A stretch of 64,000 bases of DNA from Dyadobacter chenwenxiniae (lineage in GTDB: Bacteria > Bacteroidota > Bacteroidia > Cytophagales > Spirosomataceae), in the NCBI RefSeq assembly GCF_022869785.1, contig NZ_CP094997.1, forward strand, positions 6,887,001 through 6,951,000, in the 5' to 3' direction. Below, piece by piece: positions 50,104 through 58,410 of this stretch. The notes below the pieces were generated by a model that saw only the letters and a program-made list of their open reading frames with translations, did not search any database and was not told the DNA's origin. Every line of letters begins with the position of its first letter. The stretch's first letter is position 1. Made by a program: the position numbers and the translations under genes.

Positions 50104-50757
50104 CTAGCTCCCGGGATCGCCGTCGGGTGCGTTCAGGACGGTCAGGAGCTCACTGATCATCATGGCTGTTGCGCCCCATATTTTGTATCCCTGCACCGTA
50201 TAATGCGGCGCATGTACCTGTTCGCCACGGACTTGTATGTCACTGGAACCGATAATCTCAATATCAGAAATTTCTTTTAATTTGATCTCAAAAATATCTT
50301 CGACCTCGCGCGGGTCGGGGTAAAAGTCGGGGCGGTAAGGCATTGTCGCGATGACGGGCAGGACGTAGAAATTGCTCGCCGGGATAAACAATTCGGTAAG
50401 GATGCCTAGTATTTTCACATCATTCAGCCGAAGGCCGATTTCTTCCTGCGCTTCGCGTAAGGCGGTGCGTATGAGATTTTCGTCGGTCGGTTCGAAGCGT
50501 CCGCCCGGGAACGCCACTTGTCCTGAATGTACACCGTCGTAGGCCGGGCGCAGGATCAGCGGGAAATAAATTTCGTCTTTGTAAGGATAAAATAAAACCA
50601 GAACGGCGCTTTTGCGGGTGCGTGCGTTGGGTTTGAAAGTCAGTCTGAGCTTTGTAGAAGCCTGCATGATCCGGTGCGCTGATTCACCGGGCAGCGGATA
50701 TTTCAGTTTTTGTGTGAGTGCATCAATAAATAAGGAAAAAGATCCCAAAGTGGCCAT
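50104..50757 (-). CDS. NUDIX hydrolase, CoA pyrophosphatase-like
   Basis: 217 residues. The Nudix box is intact: GGRFEPTDENLIRTALREAQEEIGL with the REx2EE core. The adjacent FPGGRFE and LRPAYDGVHSGQVAFPGG resemble the NudL/CoAse group, which splits coenzyme A and related pyrophosphates. The N-terminal 60 residues precede the core, as is usual. It is separated from the parC start by 170 bases. A minus-strand -7 box TATATTTG lies at 50807-50814. Confidence 0.88.
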   Translation of the reverse strand: MATLGSFSLFIDALTQKLKYPLPGESAHRIMQASTKLRLTFKPNARTRKSAVLVLFYPYKDEIYFPLILRPAYDGVHSGQVAFPGGRFEPTDENLIRTALREAQEEIGLRLNDVKILGILTELFIPASNFYVLPVIATMPYRPDFYPDPREVEDIFEIKLKEISDIEIIGSSDIQVRGEQVHAPHYTVQGYKIWGATAMMISELLTVLNAPDGDPGS

Positions 50758-50806
50758 AGAGGCAGATTTTTGAGTAAGGTGTTGGTGTCAGTCCGCGTCA
50801 TTTATA

Positions 50807-50814
50807 CAAATATA
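50807..50814 (-). promoter_or_regulatory. Putative -7 box for the NUDIX gene
   Basis: TATATTTG on the minus strand, 49 bases before the ATG at 50757; exact match to TAnnTTTG, no clear -33 element. Confidence 0.4.
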
Positions 50815-50838
50815 ACAATACAACGATGGATACCGAAG

Positions 50839-52425
50839 TTATTGGATTTTCTTGTTGGCGTATAGTTTTGCGAGTTGCTGGGCGCAGCGTTCGCCGTCCA
50901 TGGCTGCCGACATGATGCCTCCGGCATAACCCGCTCCTTCGCCGCAGGGGAATAAGCCTTTCAGTTCGGGATGCTCGCAGGTTTCCGTTTCTCTCGGGAT
51001 GCGAACAGGCGATGAAGTACGGCTTTCCACGCCGATTAACTGCGCATCGCCGGACAGATAGCCTCTCATTTTTTGTCCAAAATCAGAAAGTGCTTCGCTG
51101 AGTGGAAAGGCAATTTCAGCCGGAAGAACTTCACGGAGATCAACAGATTGCAAGCCGGGCTGGTAAGACGTTTCGCGCAGTTGTGACGACACTTTTCCTT
51201 TTACAAAATCCAATGCAAGCTGCGCAGGAGCTGTTTGGGTGGCGCCGGCAAACTGGCAGGCTGCCTGTTCAATTTCCTTCTGATAATGCAATCCAGCCAA
51301 CGCGCCAAATTCCTTGTAAGGCAAGAGATCATGCTCTTCAATGGCAACCACGATGCCAGAATTAGCGTAAGGCGAATCGCGGCGGGAAGGCGACATGCCG
51401 TTTACGACCACTTCCCCGGAAGCCGTTGCCGCAGGCACAATGAACCCGCCCGGGCACATGCAAAACGAGAAAACACCCCGCTGAACGCCTTTATAGCGCG
51501 TTTGGGTTACCAAACTATATGATGCAGCGGGCAAATAAGGTCCCCGATCCTTTTCGCAATGATACTGGATCTTATCAATGGTGTTTTGCGGATGCTCAAT
51601 GCGCACGCCCATTGCAAATGACTTGCTTTCGATTAGGATCTTTTTCGCATCCAGCAATTCGTAAATATCCCGAGCCGAATGGCCCGTTGCCAGGATCACA
51701 CCAATGCCTAAATGTTCCTTCTGATCATCGGTAATAACGCCATTCAGCGAGTTTTGGTCAATGATGAAATCTGTAACCTTTGTATCAAAGTGGATTTCGC
51801 CGCCTGCTTTCAGAATGCTTTCGCGCATTTCGGAAACCACAACAGGCAGTTTGTTGGTGCCGATGTGCGGGTGCGTGTCAATCAAAATTTGCTCGCTGGC
51901 GCCGTGGCCTACGAATATTTCCAGAACGCGTCGAATGTCCCCGCGCTTGTTCGAGCGCGTATATAATTTTCCATCCGAATAAGTCCCTGCGCCGCCTTCG
52001 CCGAAGCAGTAATTGGACTCAGGATTGACAATGTGGTCTTTATTAATAGCAGCCAGGTCGCGCCGTCTGGCACGCACATCTTTCCCTCTTTCAAAAATCA
52101 CCGGCTTAATGCCCAGCTCGATCAACCGCAATGCTGCGAACATGCCCGCCGGGCCACATCCGATGATCAATGCCTGCGGCTTTTTGCTGACGTCCGGATA
52201 ATCAAGTTGGAAACCAATGAGCGATGGCGGCGTTTCATTGACATAAACTTCTGCCTGCACATTGACTTTCACCTGTCGGCTGCGGGCGTCAATGGATTGG
52301 CGGGTTTTGCGGATAATGGGCGTGTCTGTTGAACGAAGCCGCAATTTTTTAATGATATGCTGACGAAAATTCTCGTCGTCCAGCGCGATTTCGGGCGCCA
52401 GTGTCAGTTGAAGCGTTTGATGCAT
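50839..52425 (-). CDS. FAD-dependent oxidoreductase (COG2509-like)
   Basis: 528 residues. The first 95 form a small domain that precedes the FAD-binding motif IIGCGPAGMFAALRLIELG. The motif is followed by VIFERGKDVRARRRDL and the flavin region CFGEGGAGTYSDGKLYTRS. Later motifs include GVILATGHSARDIYELL, MCPGGFIVPAATASGEVVVNG and FPCGEGAGYAGGIMSAAMDG. This matches uncharacterised FAD-dependent dehydrogenases widespread in bacteria; the substrate is unknown. A minus-strand TACCTTTG at 52454-52461 is its probable -7 box. It diverges from the TIM-barrel gene. Confidence 0.88.
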   Translation of the reverse strand: MHQTLQLTLAPEIALDDENFRQHIIKKLRLRSTDTPIIRKTRQSIDARSRQVKVNVQAEVYVNETPPSLIGFQLDYPDVSKKPQALIIGCGPAGMFAALRLIELGIKPVIFERGKDVRARRRDLAAINKDHIVNPESNYCFGEGGAGTYSDGKLYTRSNKRGDIRRVLEIFVGHGASEQILIDTHPHIGTNKLPVVVSEMRESILKAGGEIHFDTKVTDFIIDQNSLNGVITDDQKEHLGIGVILATGHSARDIYELLDAKKILIESKSFAMGVRIEHPQNTIDKIQYHCEKDRGPYLPAASYSLVTQTRYKGVQRGVFSFCMCPGGFIVPAATASGEVVVNGMSPSRRDSPYANSGIVVAIEEHDLLPYKEFGALAGLHYQKEIEQAACQFAGATQTAPAQLALDFVKGKVSSQLRETSYQPGLQSVDLREVLPAEIAFPLSEALSDFGQKMRGYLSGDAQLIGVESRTSSPVRIPRETETCEHPELKGLFPCGEGAGYAGGIMSAAMDGERCAQQLAKLYANKKIQ

Positions 52426-52453
52426 TGCGAAAGGGATTTATCCTTTAATGCTG

Positions 52454-52461
52454 CAAAGGTA
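52454..52461 (-). promoter_or_regulatory. Putative -7 box for the FAD oxidoreductase
   Basis: TACCTTTG on the minus strand, 28 bases before the ATG at 52425; exact match to TAnnTTTG. Confidence 0.45.
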
Positions 52462-52533
52462 AGCAAGACGGTATTATTCTCCCGTTTTCACCTTTGATTA
52501 AAATTACCTGAACTCGCTAAACTGCCTTGTGTC

Positions 52534-53457
52534 ATGACTATGGACCGGAGAACATTTATGAATTCACTGGCCGTCTCGGCCGGAGCCGCTTTTTTGCCCG
52601 AAACGGAAGGCATAGCACCCGCTTTTCCTATTTCCTGTAACCAATATTCATGGATTACTTTCTATGCTCGGGAGGGAAAAGACTGGGGCGCGAACCTGGA
52701 TCAGTCGCTTAAAGAGTTCGCTTCAACGGGCCTGAAAGCATATGAACCCGCATTTACACAAGCCGATGAGGTGGCCAAGTTATTGCCGGTTCTGAAAAAA
52801 TATCAGCTTGTAATGCCCTCGGTTTACGTGAACAGTTCGATGCATAAAGCCGATGAGGCAACGAAATCCATCGAGTCGGTGCTGGCGATCGCGGATGCAT
52901 TGAAACCGGCTGATACAAAGATCATTGTGACCAATCCCAACCCGCTGCAATGGGGAGGTTCCGAAAATAAAAATGATGCCGAACTGGCGGAACAAGCTAA
53001 AAACCTCGACAAACTGGGTACTGAACTACAAAAACGGGGCATGACGCTTGCTTACCATACGCACGACGTGGAGTTACGGGCGGCAGCGCGTGAATTTCAC
53101 CATATGCTGTTGGCAACAGACCCTAAAAATGTCTCACTCTGCCTGGACGTGCATTGGGTTTACCGCGGCTCGGCCAATTCGCAGGTTGCGCTTTTTGATA
53201 TTGTTAAATTATATGGAAAAAGAATTGTGGAGCTGCATTTACGACAATCCAAAGATGGAATCTGGCAGGAGGCATTTTCCGATGGCGACATTGATTACCG
53301 CCGTCTCCTAACAACATTAAATTCAATGAATGTTAAGCCGCATCTTGTTTTGGAACAATGCCTTGAAAAGACTTCACCAAAAACAATGGATGCTGTGGAA
53401 GCGCATAAGAAAGACCTGCTTTATAGTGCTGAAATTTTCAAGGACTGGCTGAAATAA
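52534..53457 (+). CDS. Sugar phosphate isomerase/epimerase-like TIM-barrel protein, exported
   Basis: 307 residues. The N-terminus MDRRTFMNSLAVSAGAAFLPE looks like a twin-arginine signal (RR-x-F-x). The mature part is a xylose-isomerase-type TIM barrel with YHTHDVELRAA, SLCLDVHWVYRG, IVELHLRQSKDGIWQEAFSDGDIDYRRLL and LVLEQCLEKT, which provide acidic and His metal ligands. Members act on sugars or inositol-like compounds in the periplasm; the exact reaction is unknown. It ends 6 bases from the convergent lipoprotein gene. Confidence 0.85.
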   Translation: MTMDRRTFMNSLAVSAGAAFLPETEGIAPAFPISCNQYSWITFYAREGKDWGANLDQSLKEFASTGLKAYEPAFTQADEVAKLLPVLKKYQLVMPSVYVNSSMHKADEATKSIESVLAIADALKPADTKIIVTNPNPLQWGGSENKNDAELAEQAKNLDKLGTELQKRGMTLAYHTHDVELRAAAREFHHMLLATDPKNVSLCLDVHWVYRGSANSQVALFDIVKLYGKRIVELHLRQSKDGIWQEAFSDGDIDYRRLLTTLNSMNVKPHLVLEQCLEKTSPKTMDAVEAHKKDLLYSAEIFKDWLK

Positions 53458-53463
53458 TGCTGC

Positions 53464-53883
53464 CTATTTTATTGCTATAAACTTTCCTGCGCAACTTTCA
53501 TCACAACCAAAACCCAGTATGACGGTTGTGGCTGTCAGATTACTGTAAGTCCAAGTGTGAGTGGGATAAGCGCTGCTGGAAGGTGCGCCGCTGAGTTCAA
53601 TTTTTGAGTCGTTTAGAATTTTATATTTCGTATATGAATTGATAGAGGAATATAGCAGTCCTTTGGTTTCCTTAAAATCACCATTCGCCTTAAACTCCAC
53701 AATGCTGGATTCTCCTTCTGAGGCTTTTTGAAACTTGCCGCTGCCATCGCCTGGATCATACAAAAATTCAATCATTTTCCATTTCCCTACCAGACCGTTA
53801 TTTTCGACTTGGACATCGTTTTCTTTGCAGGAAAACATGCTGACAAACAAGAATGTCACGAATATTGAGTAGTGAATTTTCAT
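53464..53883 (-). CDS. Small lipoprotein, lipocalin-like
   Basis: 139 residues. MKIHYSIFVTFLFVSMFSC ends at a lipobox Cys, so it is probably membrane-anchored. The mature part (LVGKWKMIEFLYDPGDGSGKF ... IVEFKANGDFKET ... YTKYKILNDSKIELSG) has the GxW start and strand pattern of the lipocalin-like domain found in many Bacteroidota lipoproteins. A pair of Cys (GFGCDESCAG) lies near the C-terminus. No ligand can be named. Confidence 0.75.
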   Translation of the reverse strand: MKIHYSIFVTFLFVSMFSCKENDVQVENNGLVGKWKMIEFLYDPGDGSGKFQKASEGESSIVEFKANGDFKETKGLLYSSINSYTKYKILNDSKIELSGAPSSSAYPTHTWTYSNLTATTVILGFGCDESCAGKFIAIK

Positions 53884-54035
53884 GGATTTTTGATATTAAG
53901 GATTCAACTGGAAAGATGTAATTTCTGCAACATTGGTTGTAACTGTTATTATATTGTGTGTAGAAATTTGGAGTGCGTTTTGGGCTAGCCCGGATATCAT
54001 GACAGAGAATCACCACACTATAACTAATTCAGAAC

Positions 54036-54293
54036 ATGGGAAAATTTGATAAGCTGATTTTAAAGTTGCTTTCCGGGTCTGCTGATAGCAATTTTAGTTT
54101 TGATGACCTAAGATTAGTTTTAATAAATCTGGGTTTTACAGAAAAAACGACAGGAGGAAGCCACAGAATTTTTTATAAGGAAAATATTGTGGAAATTGTA
54201 AATATTCAACCTGATGGAAATAAAGCTAAATCATATCAGGTGAAACAGGTGAGAGGGATTATTTTGAAATACAAACTTGTAAGTTATGAATAG
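54036..54293 (+). CDS. hicA: HicA-family mRNA interferase toxin
   Basis: 85 residues. The double-stranded-RNA-binding-like fold is recognisable by SFDDLRLVLINLGFTEKTTGGSHRIFY, where GGSH contains the catalytic His (residue 43). VEIVNIQPDGNKAKSYQVKQVRGII closes the fold. It should cleave mRNA on activation. It overlaps the hicB start by 8 bases, the usual toxin-first order of this type II system. The only nearby DNA-binding gene is the distant XRE gene, so autoregulation is uncertain. Confidence 0.88.
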   Translation: MGKFDKLILKLLSGSADSNFSFDDLRLVLINLGFTEKTTGGSHRIFYKENIVEIVNIQPDGNKAKSYQVKQVRGIILKYKLVSYE

Positions 54294-54486
54294 CAAATAC
54301 GAGTTAATTATGTATTGGAGCGAAGAGGATAAAACATTTGTTGTGGAAGTTCCGGAATTGCCAGGCTGCATGGCAGATGGCCCTACCCAAAGTGAAGCGT
54401 TACTGAACGTACAAATTGTGGTTGATCAATGGATTGAGACTGCCAAAGCGCTGGGAAGAGAAATTCCGAAACCCAAGGTAAGCTGA
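54286..54486 (+). CDS. hicB: HicB-family antitoxin, short form
   Basis: 66 residues. YELIMYWSEEDKTFVVEVPELPGCMADGPTQSEALLNVQIVVDQWIETAKALGREIPKPK is the partial RNase H-like HicB domain. The usual C-terminal helix-turn-helix or ribbon-helix-helix DNA-binding part is absent, so it probably neutralises HicA but may not repress the operon by itself. It follows hicA with an 8-base overlap. The acyl-CoA dehydrogenase gene begins 25 bases after its stop. Confidence 0.85.
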   Translation: MNSKYELIMYWSEEDKTFVVEVPELPGCMADGPTQSEALLNVQIVVDQWIETAKALGREIPKPKVS

Positions 54487-54511
54487 TGTATGCTTGATCG
54501 ACTCTAGCTCC

Positions 54512-55675
54512 ATGCCAACCCCAGATTTCTTCAACATCTATGATCTGCTAACTACTGAGCAGCAACTGATTGTAAGTACTGTCAAAGACTTTTCGGACAG
54601 GGAAATAAAACCCATCATTGAGGACTATGCCCGGAAGGCGGAATTCCCTTTGCATTTGATTAAAAAGTTTGGTGAGATCGGTTTGTTCGGGGCGACGATC
54701 CCGCAGGAATATGGCGGTGGCGGTCTGGATTACATTAGTTATGGCTTAATGTGCCAGGAAATTGAAAGAGGCGATTCCGGCATGCGCTCGACGATTTCTG
54801 TGCAAAGCTCGCTGGTCATGTGGCCGGTTTTTGCGTTTGGATCAGAAGAGCAAAAACGTAAATATCTTCCCGGGTTGGCCACCGGAGAGCTGATCGGCTG
54901 CTTTGGATTAACCGAACCGGATCATGGCTCCAACCCTGCCGGCATGACGACCAGAATTTCGAAAACCGAAAACGGTTATTTGCTCAACGGCTCCAAAATG
55001 TGGATTTCCAATGCTCCATTTGCGGATATCGCAATCGTTTGGGCGCGCGATGATGACGGCAAAGTCCGTGGGCTGATTGCAGAACGCGGAATGGAAGGTT
55101 TTTCAACACCCGAAATTCATAACAAATGGTCATTAAGGGCGAGTGCGACCGGTGAGCTGGTTTTTGATAATGTATTTATTCCCGAAGAAAATATTTTACC
55201 CAATGCATCCGGACTGAAAGCGCCGCTGCTGTGTCTGGATAAGGCTCGTTACGGCATTGCCTGGGGCGTCATCGGTGCTGCGATGGACTGTTATGAAACC
55301 GCTGTCAAATATGCGGCAGAACGCATTCAGTTTGATAAACCCATTGCCGCTTTCCAATTGACACAAAAGAAATTAGCCGAAATGCTGACGGAAATTACCA
55401 AAGCGCAGCTCCTGGCGTGGAGATTGGGCACATTAATGAACGAAGGAAAAGCAACAACCACGCAAATCTCGATGGCAAAGCGCAATAATGTGGCCATGGC
55501 ACTGAATGTGGCGAGAGAATGCCGTCAAATCCTGGGTGCAATGGGCATTTCGGGCGACTATCCGATCATGCGGCATGTAATGAACCTGGAATCGGTGATC
55601 ACTTACGAGGGAACGCATGACATTCATTTACTGATCCTGGGTGCAGAAATTACGGGCATTCAAGCATTTAAATAG
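54512..55675 (+). CDS. Acyl-CoA dehydrogenase, glutaryl-CoA dehydrogenase-like
   Basis: 387 residues from ATG 54512 (MPTPDFFNIYDLLTTEQQL). ERGDSGMRSTISVQSSLVMWP and GCFGLTEPDHGSNPAGMTT are typical of the GCDH branch. The catalytic Glu is in VITYEGTHDIHLLIL. It should oxidise and decarboxylate glutaryl-CoA to crotonyl-CoA during lysine/tryptophan breakdown, but other short-chain acyl-CoAs are possible. FAD-binding signatures WISNAPFADIAIVW and QILGAMGISGDYP are present. Its last 8 bases overlap the convergent sterol-desaturase gene. Confidence 0.88.
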   Translation: MPTPDFFNIYDLLTTEQQLIVSTVKDFSDREIKPIIEDYARKAEFPLHLIKKFGEIGLFGATIPQEYGGGGLDYISYGLMCQEIERGDSGMRSTISVQSSLVMWPVFAFGSEEQKRKYLPGLATGELIGCFGLTEPDHGSNPAGMTTRISKTENGYLLNGSKMWISNAPFADIAIVWARDDDGKVRGLIAERGMEGFSTPEIHNKWSLRASATGELVFDNVFIPEENILPNASGLKAPLLCLDKARYGIAWGVIGAAMDCYETAVKYAAERIQFDKPIAAFQLTQKKLAEMLTEITKAQLLAWRLGTLMNEGKATTTQISMAKRNNVAMALNVARECRQILGAMGISGDYPIMRHVMNLESVITYEGTHDIHLLILGAEITGIQAFK

Positions 55676-56600
55676 CTGTCGGCATTCGGCTGTCGGCTGT
55701 GGAGGATATGTTTTGCAGGTCTTTTGTAGTTTGTCTTGATCCGTCATGAGACCAGCCTGGCGCTTTAATCAGGTAATTGAGCTTTGTCCTGAGGTTTGTT
55801 TTTTGTTTAAAATCCTTTCCTATTTCCCTCCACTCATGCAAAACGGTGTTGGCCAGGCCCGCGTTTTCAATGGGTTTTGTCAAGCCGTAAACAGGCGGAA
55901 CGGTTTCCAGCTCTTCCTGAAATGTGCCGAAAATGCGGTCCCAGATGATCAGGCACATGCCCATATTTTTATCCAGATACTGCACATTGCTTGCGTGGTG
56001 AACACGGTGATGAGAAGGGGTTACGAAAAGATATTCCAGCCAGCCAAGTTTGCCAACGTATTCGGTATGCACAATAATGCCGTAAATCTGCGTCAAAGAA
56101 TACATAATGATAATATCCGCGGGATTGAAGCCGATCACTGCAAGCGGGATGAAATATACAAACCGGTAAAGTGGCTGAAAAACAGACGAGCGAAAACCGG
56201 TCGTCAAATTAAAATGCTGGGAAGAATGATGCGTCACATGCACGGCCCAAAATAATCGGCAATGATGGTCCACGTAATGCAATGTATAAAATGCCAGATC
56301 TTCCAAAAGGAATAAACTGAACCAGTAAAAAAATGGATTGGCAACCGCCGTTTTGAAACCCATATTATAAAACCAGATCAGCACGCCCACATAAGCCGTC
56401 CTGAACAAGAGGTCAATGCCGCCGTTGAGGAGCATTAAAGAAGCATTGGTAATTGTATCTTTAAAGTTGTAGGAAGCGCGTGGACTGCCATGGTCGTGCG
56501 AGGGCCGGTAAGTCAGAAAAATTTCGACGCAGATCAGCAACAGATAAAACGGAGTGGAGACTTTTAAAAGAAAATCCTCAAACTCATATGTGCCAGGCAT
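55668..56600 (-). CDS. Sterol desaturase/fatty acid hydroxylase-family protein
   Basis: 310 residues with about four hydrophobic segments. The di-iron His boxes are HYVDHH, HVTHHSSQHFN and HHRVHHASN, as in the family that hydroxylates or desaturates lipids in the membrane. Bacterial members may modify fatty acids or carotenoid- and ornithine-type lipids; the substrate is unknown. The C-terminus overlaps the convergent acyl-CoA dehydrogenase gene. A minus-strand TATCTTTG -7 box lies at 56622-56629. Confidence 0.88.
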   Translation of the reverse strand: MPGTYEFEDFLLKVSTPFYLLLICVEIFLTYRPSHDHGSPRASYNFKDTITNASLMLLNGGIDLLFRTAYVGVLIWFYNMGFKTAVANPFFYWFSLFLLEDLAFYTLHYVDHHCRLFWAVHVTHHSSQHFNLTTGFRSSVFQPLYRFVYFIPLAVIGFNPADIIIMYSLTQIYGIIVHTEYVGKLGWLEYLFVTPSHHRVHHASNVQYLDKNMGMCLIIWDRIFGTFQEELETVPPVYGLTKPIENAGLANTVLHEWREIGKDFKQKTNLRTKLNYLIKAPGWSHDGSRQTTKDLQNISSTADSRMPTAI

Positions 56601-56621
56601 AGCAGTGACGTCAGATATTCA

Positions 56622-56629
56622 CAAAGATA
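56622..56629 (-). promoter_or_regulatory. Putative -7 box for the sterol-desaturase gene
   Basis: TATCTTTG on the minus strand, 21 bases before the ATG at 56600; exact match to TAnnTTTG. Confidence 0.45.
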
Positions 56630-56757
56630 ATTCGGAACGTGGTGGTAAGGTTTGCGAATTTAAATTCTAAGCTATTTCTAATCCAGCTTTTAACTGACTT
56701 AATTACCATCCATAATAAGACATTCAACTGCGCCGAAGCCCCTATTCCGTGGGGTTT

Positions 56758-58248
56758 TTAGTTGATCATCCTCTTTAATGCTTTCCTTAGTTCTTCGTTT
56801 TTATGGCGTTTTTGTAGGATCGTGGGGGCTGCGATTCTTTCACGGCAGTCGAAGAGCGAGCAGCGTTCGCAGGTTTGGTTTACTTCTCTCGCCACCAGGA
56901 ACGGGTCATCCAGAAACTGTAATTTCTCCCTTGTAGGCGCATCCAGATAAATGCCCATTGATACGCTCACATTGAGGCCAGGAGTAGGGGACATAGGCAG
57001 GGCAAAACTGATCACCAGATATTCATCCCGCGTGTCCAGATAAGTGGATTTCTGCGCTTTGCAAAGAATGCCCGGCTGCTCTTTTCGCCTGATCACGTCA
57101 CCCAGATCATTCAAGATGGTCAATGCGACCCAGCGCCTGCAATAATGTTCGTCCTTAACCGTGTGCGGATAATGTTTGCGGGAAATGTGCATTTCCTTGG
57201 TCATATCAAAAATATTCTGACCGACGAAATTGTTGAAACGGGAAAAAAAGATCTGGTTAATGCCAAAATAACGCGGCAGGATGTTGCTTAGCCTGTAACA
57301 AAATGACTCCGGCGTTGTATTAAACCTGTGAATGAGGTCGATCAGCTGTTGCGGTTGCCACATTTTTTGTTCAAAAACGGCTGCAACTGCGGGCACAAGC
57401 AGGCTTCTCTTAATGATAATGGCACTGGAAAAATAGGAAGCTTTAAAGTTGTTAAGTAGCTGTTCAAACGATTCCGCTTCCACTAATGCCGTGGTATGCA
57501 GCCTGTTTTTCAGATTTAAATACAAATACCCGATTTCCCGCCCGAAGATAAACCCCCGCTGCACCGAAGAAAGGTGATTATTCATCAGCAAACGATTGCC
57601 ATTGGGGCTGGTAATGGTCAGGGAACGAACGCTGGAAAACTCCGGATTCGCCTTTTCATTGATGTTTTCAATCGAATAATTAAAGCGCGATTTCAGGATT
57701 TCAGCGAGGTCTTTTTCATCCAGGATCTGATTTTGATCCACATTATTTTCTATTAAAAAACGCTCTGCTTCCAGCTCGATGTCCTCAAAATAATTGTCGT
57801 GCATTTCCTGATAGGTGCGCAGTGCCGAGAAATAGAACTTCTCAATCGACATATTATAATTACGCGCGATTTCGATCAGCGTCCCAACAAATGCACTGAT
57901 TTTGGCCGGCGCGTCGGAAAGGATTTCAAGCAGGTTGGCAGGATCTATTCCAAAAAGTTCGAGTGGTAGTTCGGTGAGCACATTGGAGCTCAGCAGGTCG
58001 GAAATTGGTTCGAGGCGTTTCGTAAGTTTGAGGGAAACGAGCGTGTCGTAATCCACATCCATAGCCGAGGCCAGGGCAATAATCTTGTCGGATTTTGGGT
58101 ATTTTTTGCCTTTTTCAATTTCATTAATATAAGAAATAGACAACCCCGATTTTTGAGAAAGCTCACTGAGTGACATTCCTTTGTCCAGTCGCAGCTGTTT
58201 AAGCTTCAACCCGAAAACCAACCTTACATTATCTGTATTTATCGCCAC
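56758..58248 (-). CDS. XRE-family regulator with degenerate IrrE-like domain (ScfR/RamB type)
   Basis: 496 residues. Residues 11-65 form a Cro/CI-type helix-turn-helix (LKQLRLDKGMSLSELSQKSGLSISYINEIEKGKKYP). The middle is the region where related proteins carry an ImmA/IrrE fold, but the metal motif HExxH is replaced here by FGREIGYLYL, so protease activity is unlikely. The C-terminal part has CERCSLFDCRERIAAP, as in the ScfR/RamB/MccR group of short-chain acyl-CoA-responsive regulators. It may control propionate, glyoxylate or acyl-CoA genes, for example the nearby acyl-CoA dehydrogenase; this is inference. Confidence 0.87.
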   Translation of the reverse strand: MAINTDNVRLVFGLKLKQLRLDKGMSLSELSQKSGLSISYINEIEKGKKYPKSDKIIALASAMDVDYDTLVSLKLTKRLEPISDLLSSNVLTELPLELFGIDPANLLEILSDAPAKISAFVGTLIEIARNYNMSIEKFYFSALRTYQEMHDNYFEDIELEAERFLIENNVDQNQILDEKDLAEILKSRFNYSIENINEKANPEFSSVRSLTITSPNGNRLLMNNHLSSVQRGFIFGREIGYLYLNLKNRLHTTALVEAESFEQLLNNFKASYFSSAIIIKRSLLVPAVAAVFEQKMWQPQQLIDLIHRFNTTPESFCYRLSNILPRYFGINQIFFSRFNNFVGQNIFDMTKEMHISRKHYPHTVKDEHYCRRWVALTILNDLGDVIRRKEQPGILCKAQKSTYLDTRDEYLVISFALPMSPTPGLNVSVSMGIYLDAPTREKLQFLDDPFLVAREVNQTCERCSLFDCRERIAAPTILQKRHKNEELRKALKRMIN

Positions 58249-58311
58249 TTTGCTGTGTTAATCCGCCTGTAATGTATGATTTCGCACACAGGCAATTTAG
58301 GTAAAGAAATG

Positions 58312-58344
58312 CAAAAGTAGAAATCGCGTGAAGATTCATGACAA
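58312..58344 (-). promoter_or_regulatory. Promoter of the XRE regulator
   Basis: On the minus strand TTG (58344-58342), a 22-base spacer and TACTTTTG (58319-58312), an exact TAnnTTTG match, about 63 bases before the ATG. Confidence 0.55.
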
Positions 58345-58349
58345 TGTGC

Positions 58350-58388
58350 TAAAACAAAAAACGGGACCCGCTGTAACACCGGTCCCGT
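58350..58388 (-). terminator. Terminator after the outer-membrane barrel gene
   Basis: acgggacc (58361-58368) pairs with ggtcccgt (58381-58388), loop of twelve. On the minus strand a T-rich run (ttttttgtttt) follows. It lies 23 bases beyond the stop at 58411. Confidence 0.85.
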
Positions 58389-58410
58389 CTATATCATTCC
58401 GTTTTTTGGA

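Noticed and set aside
56735..56762. Hairpin agcccc/ggggt with ttttt at the end of the XRE gene
   Set aside because: Stem of only about five pairs; the T run is on the plus strand where no gene precedes it. Considered too weak to call.
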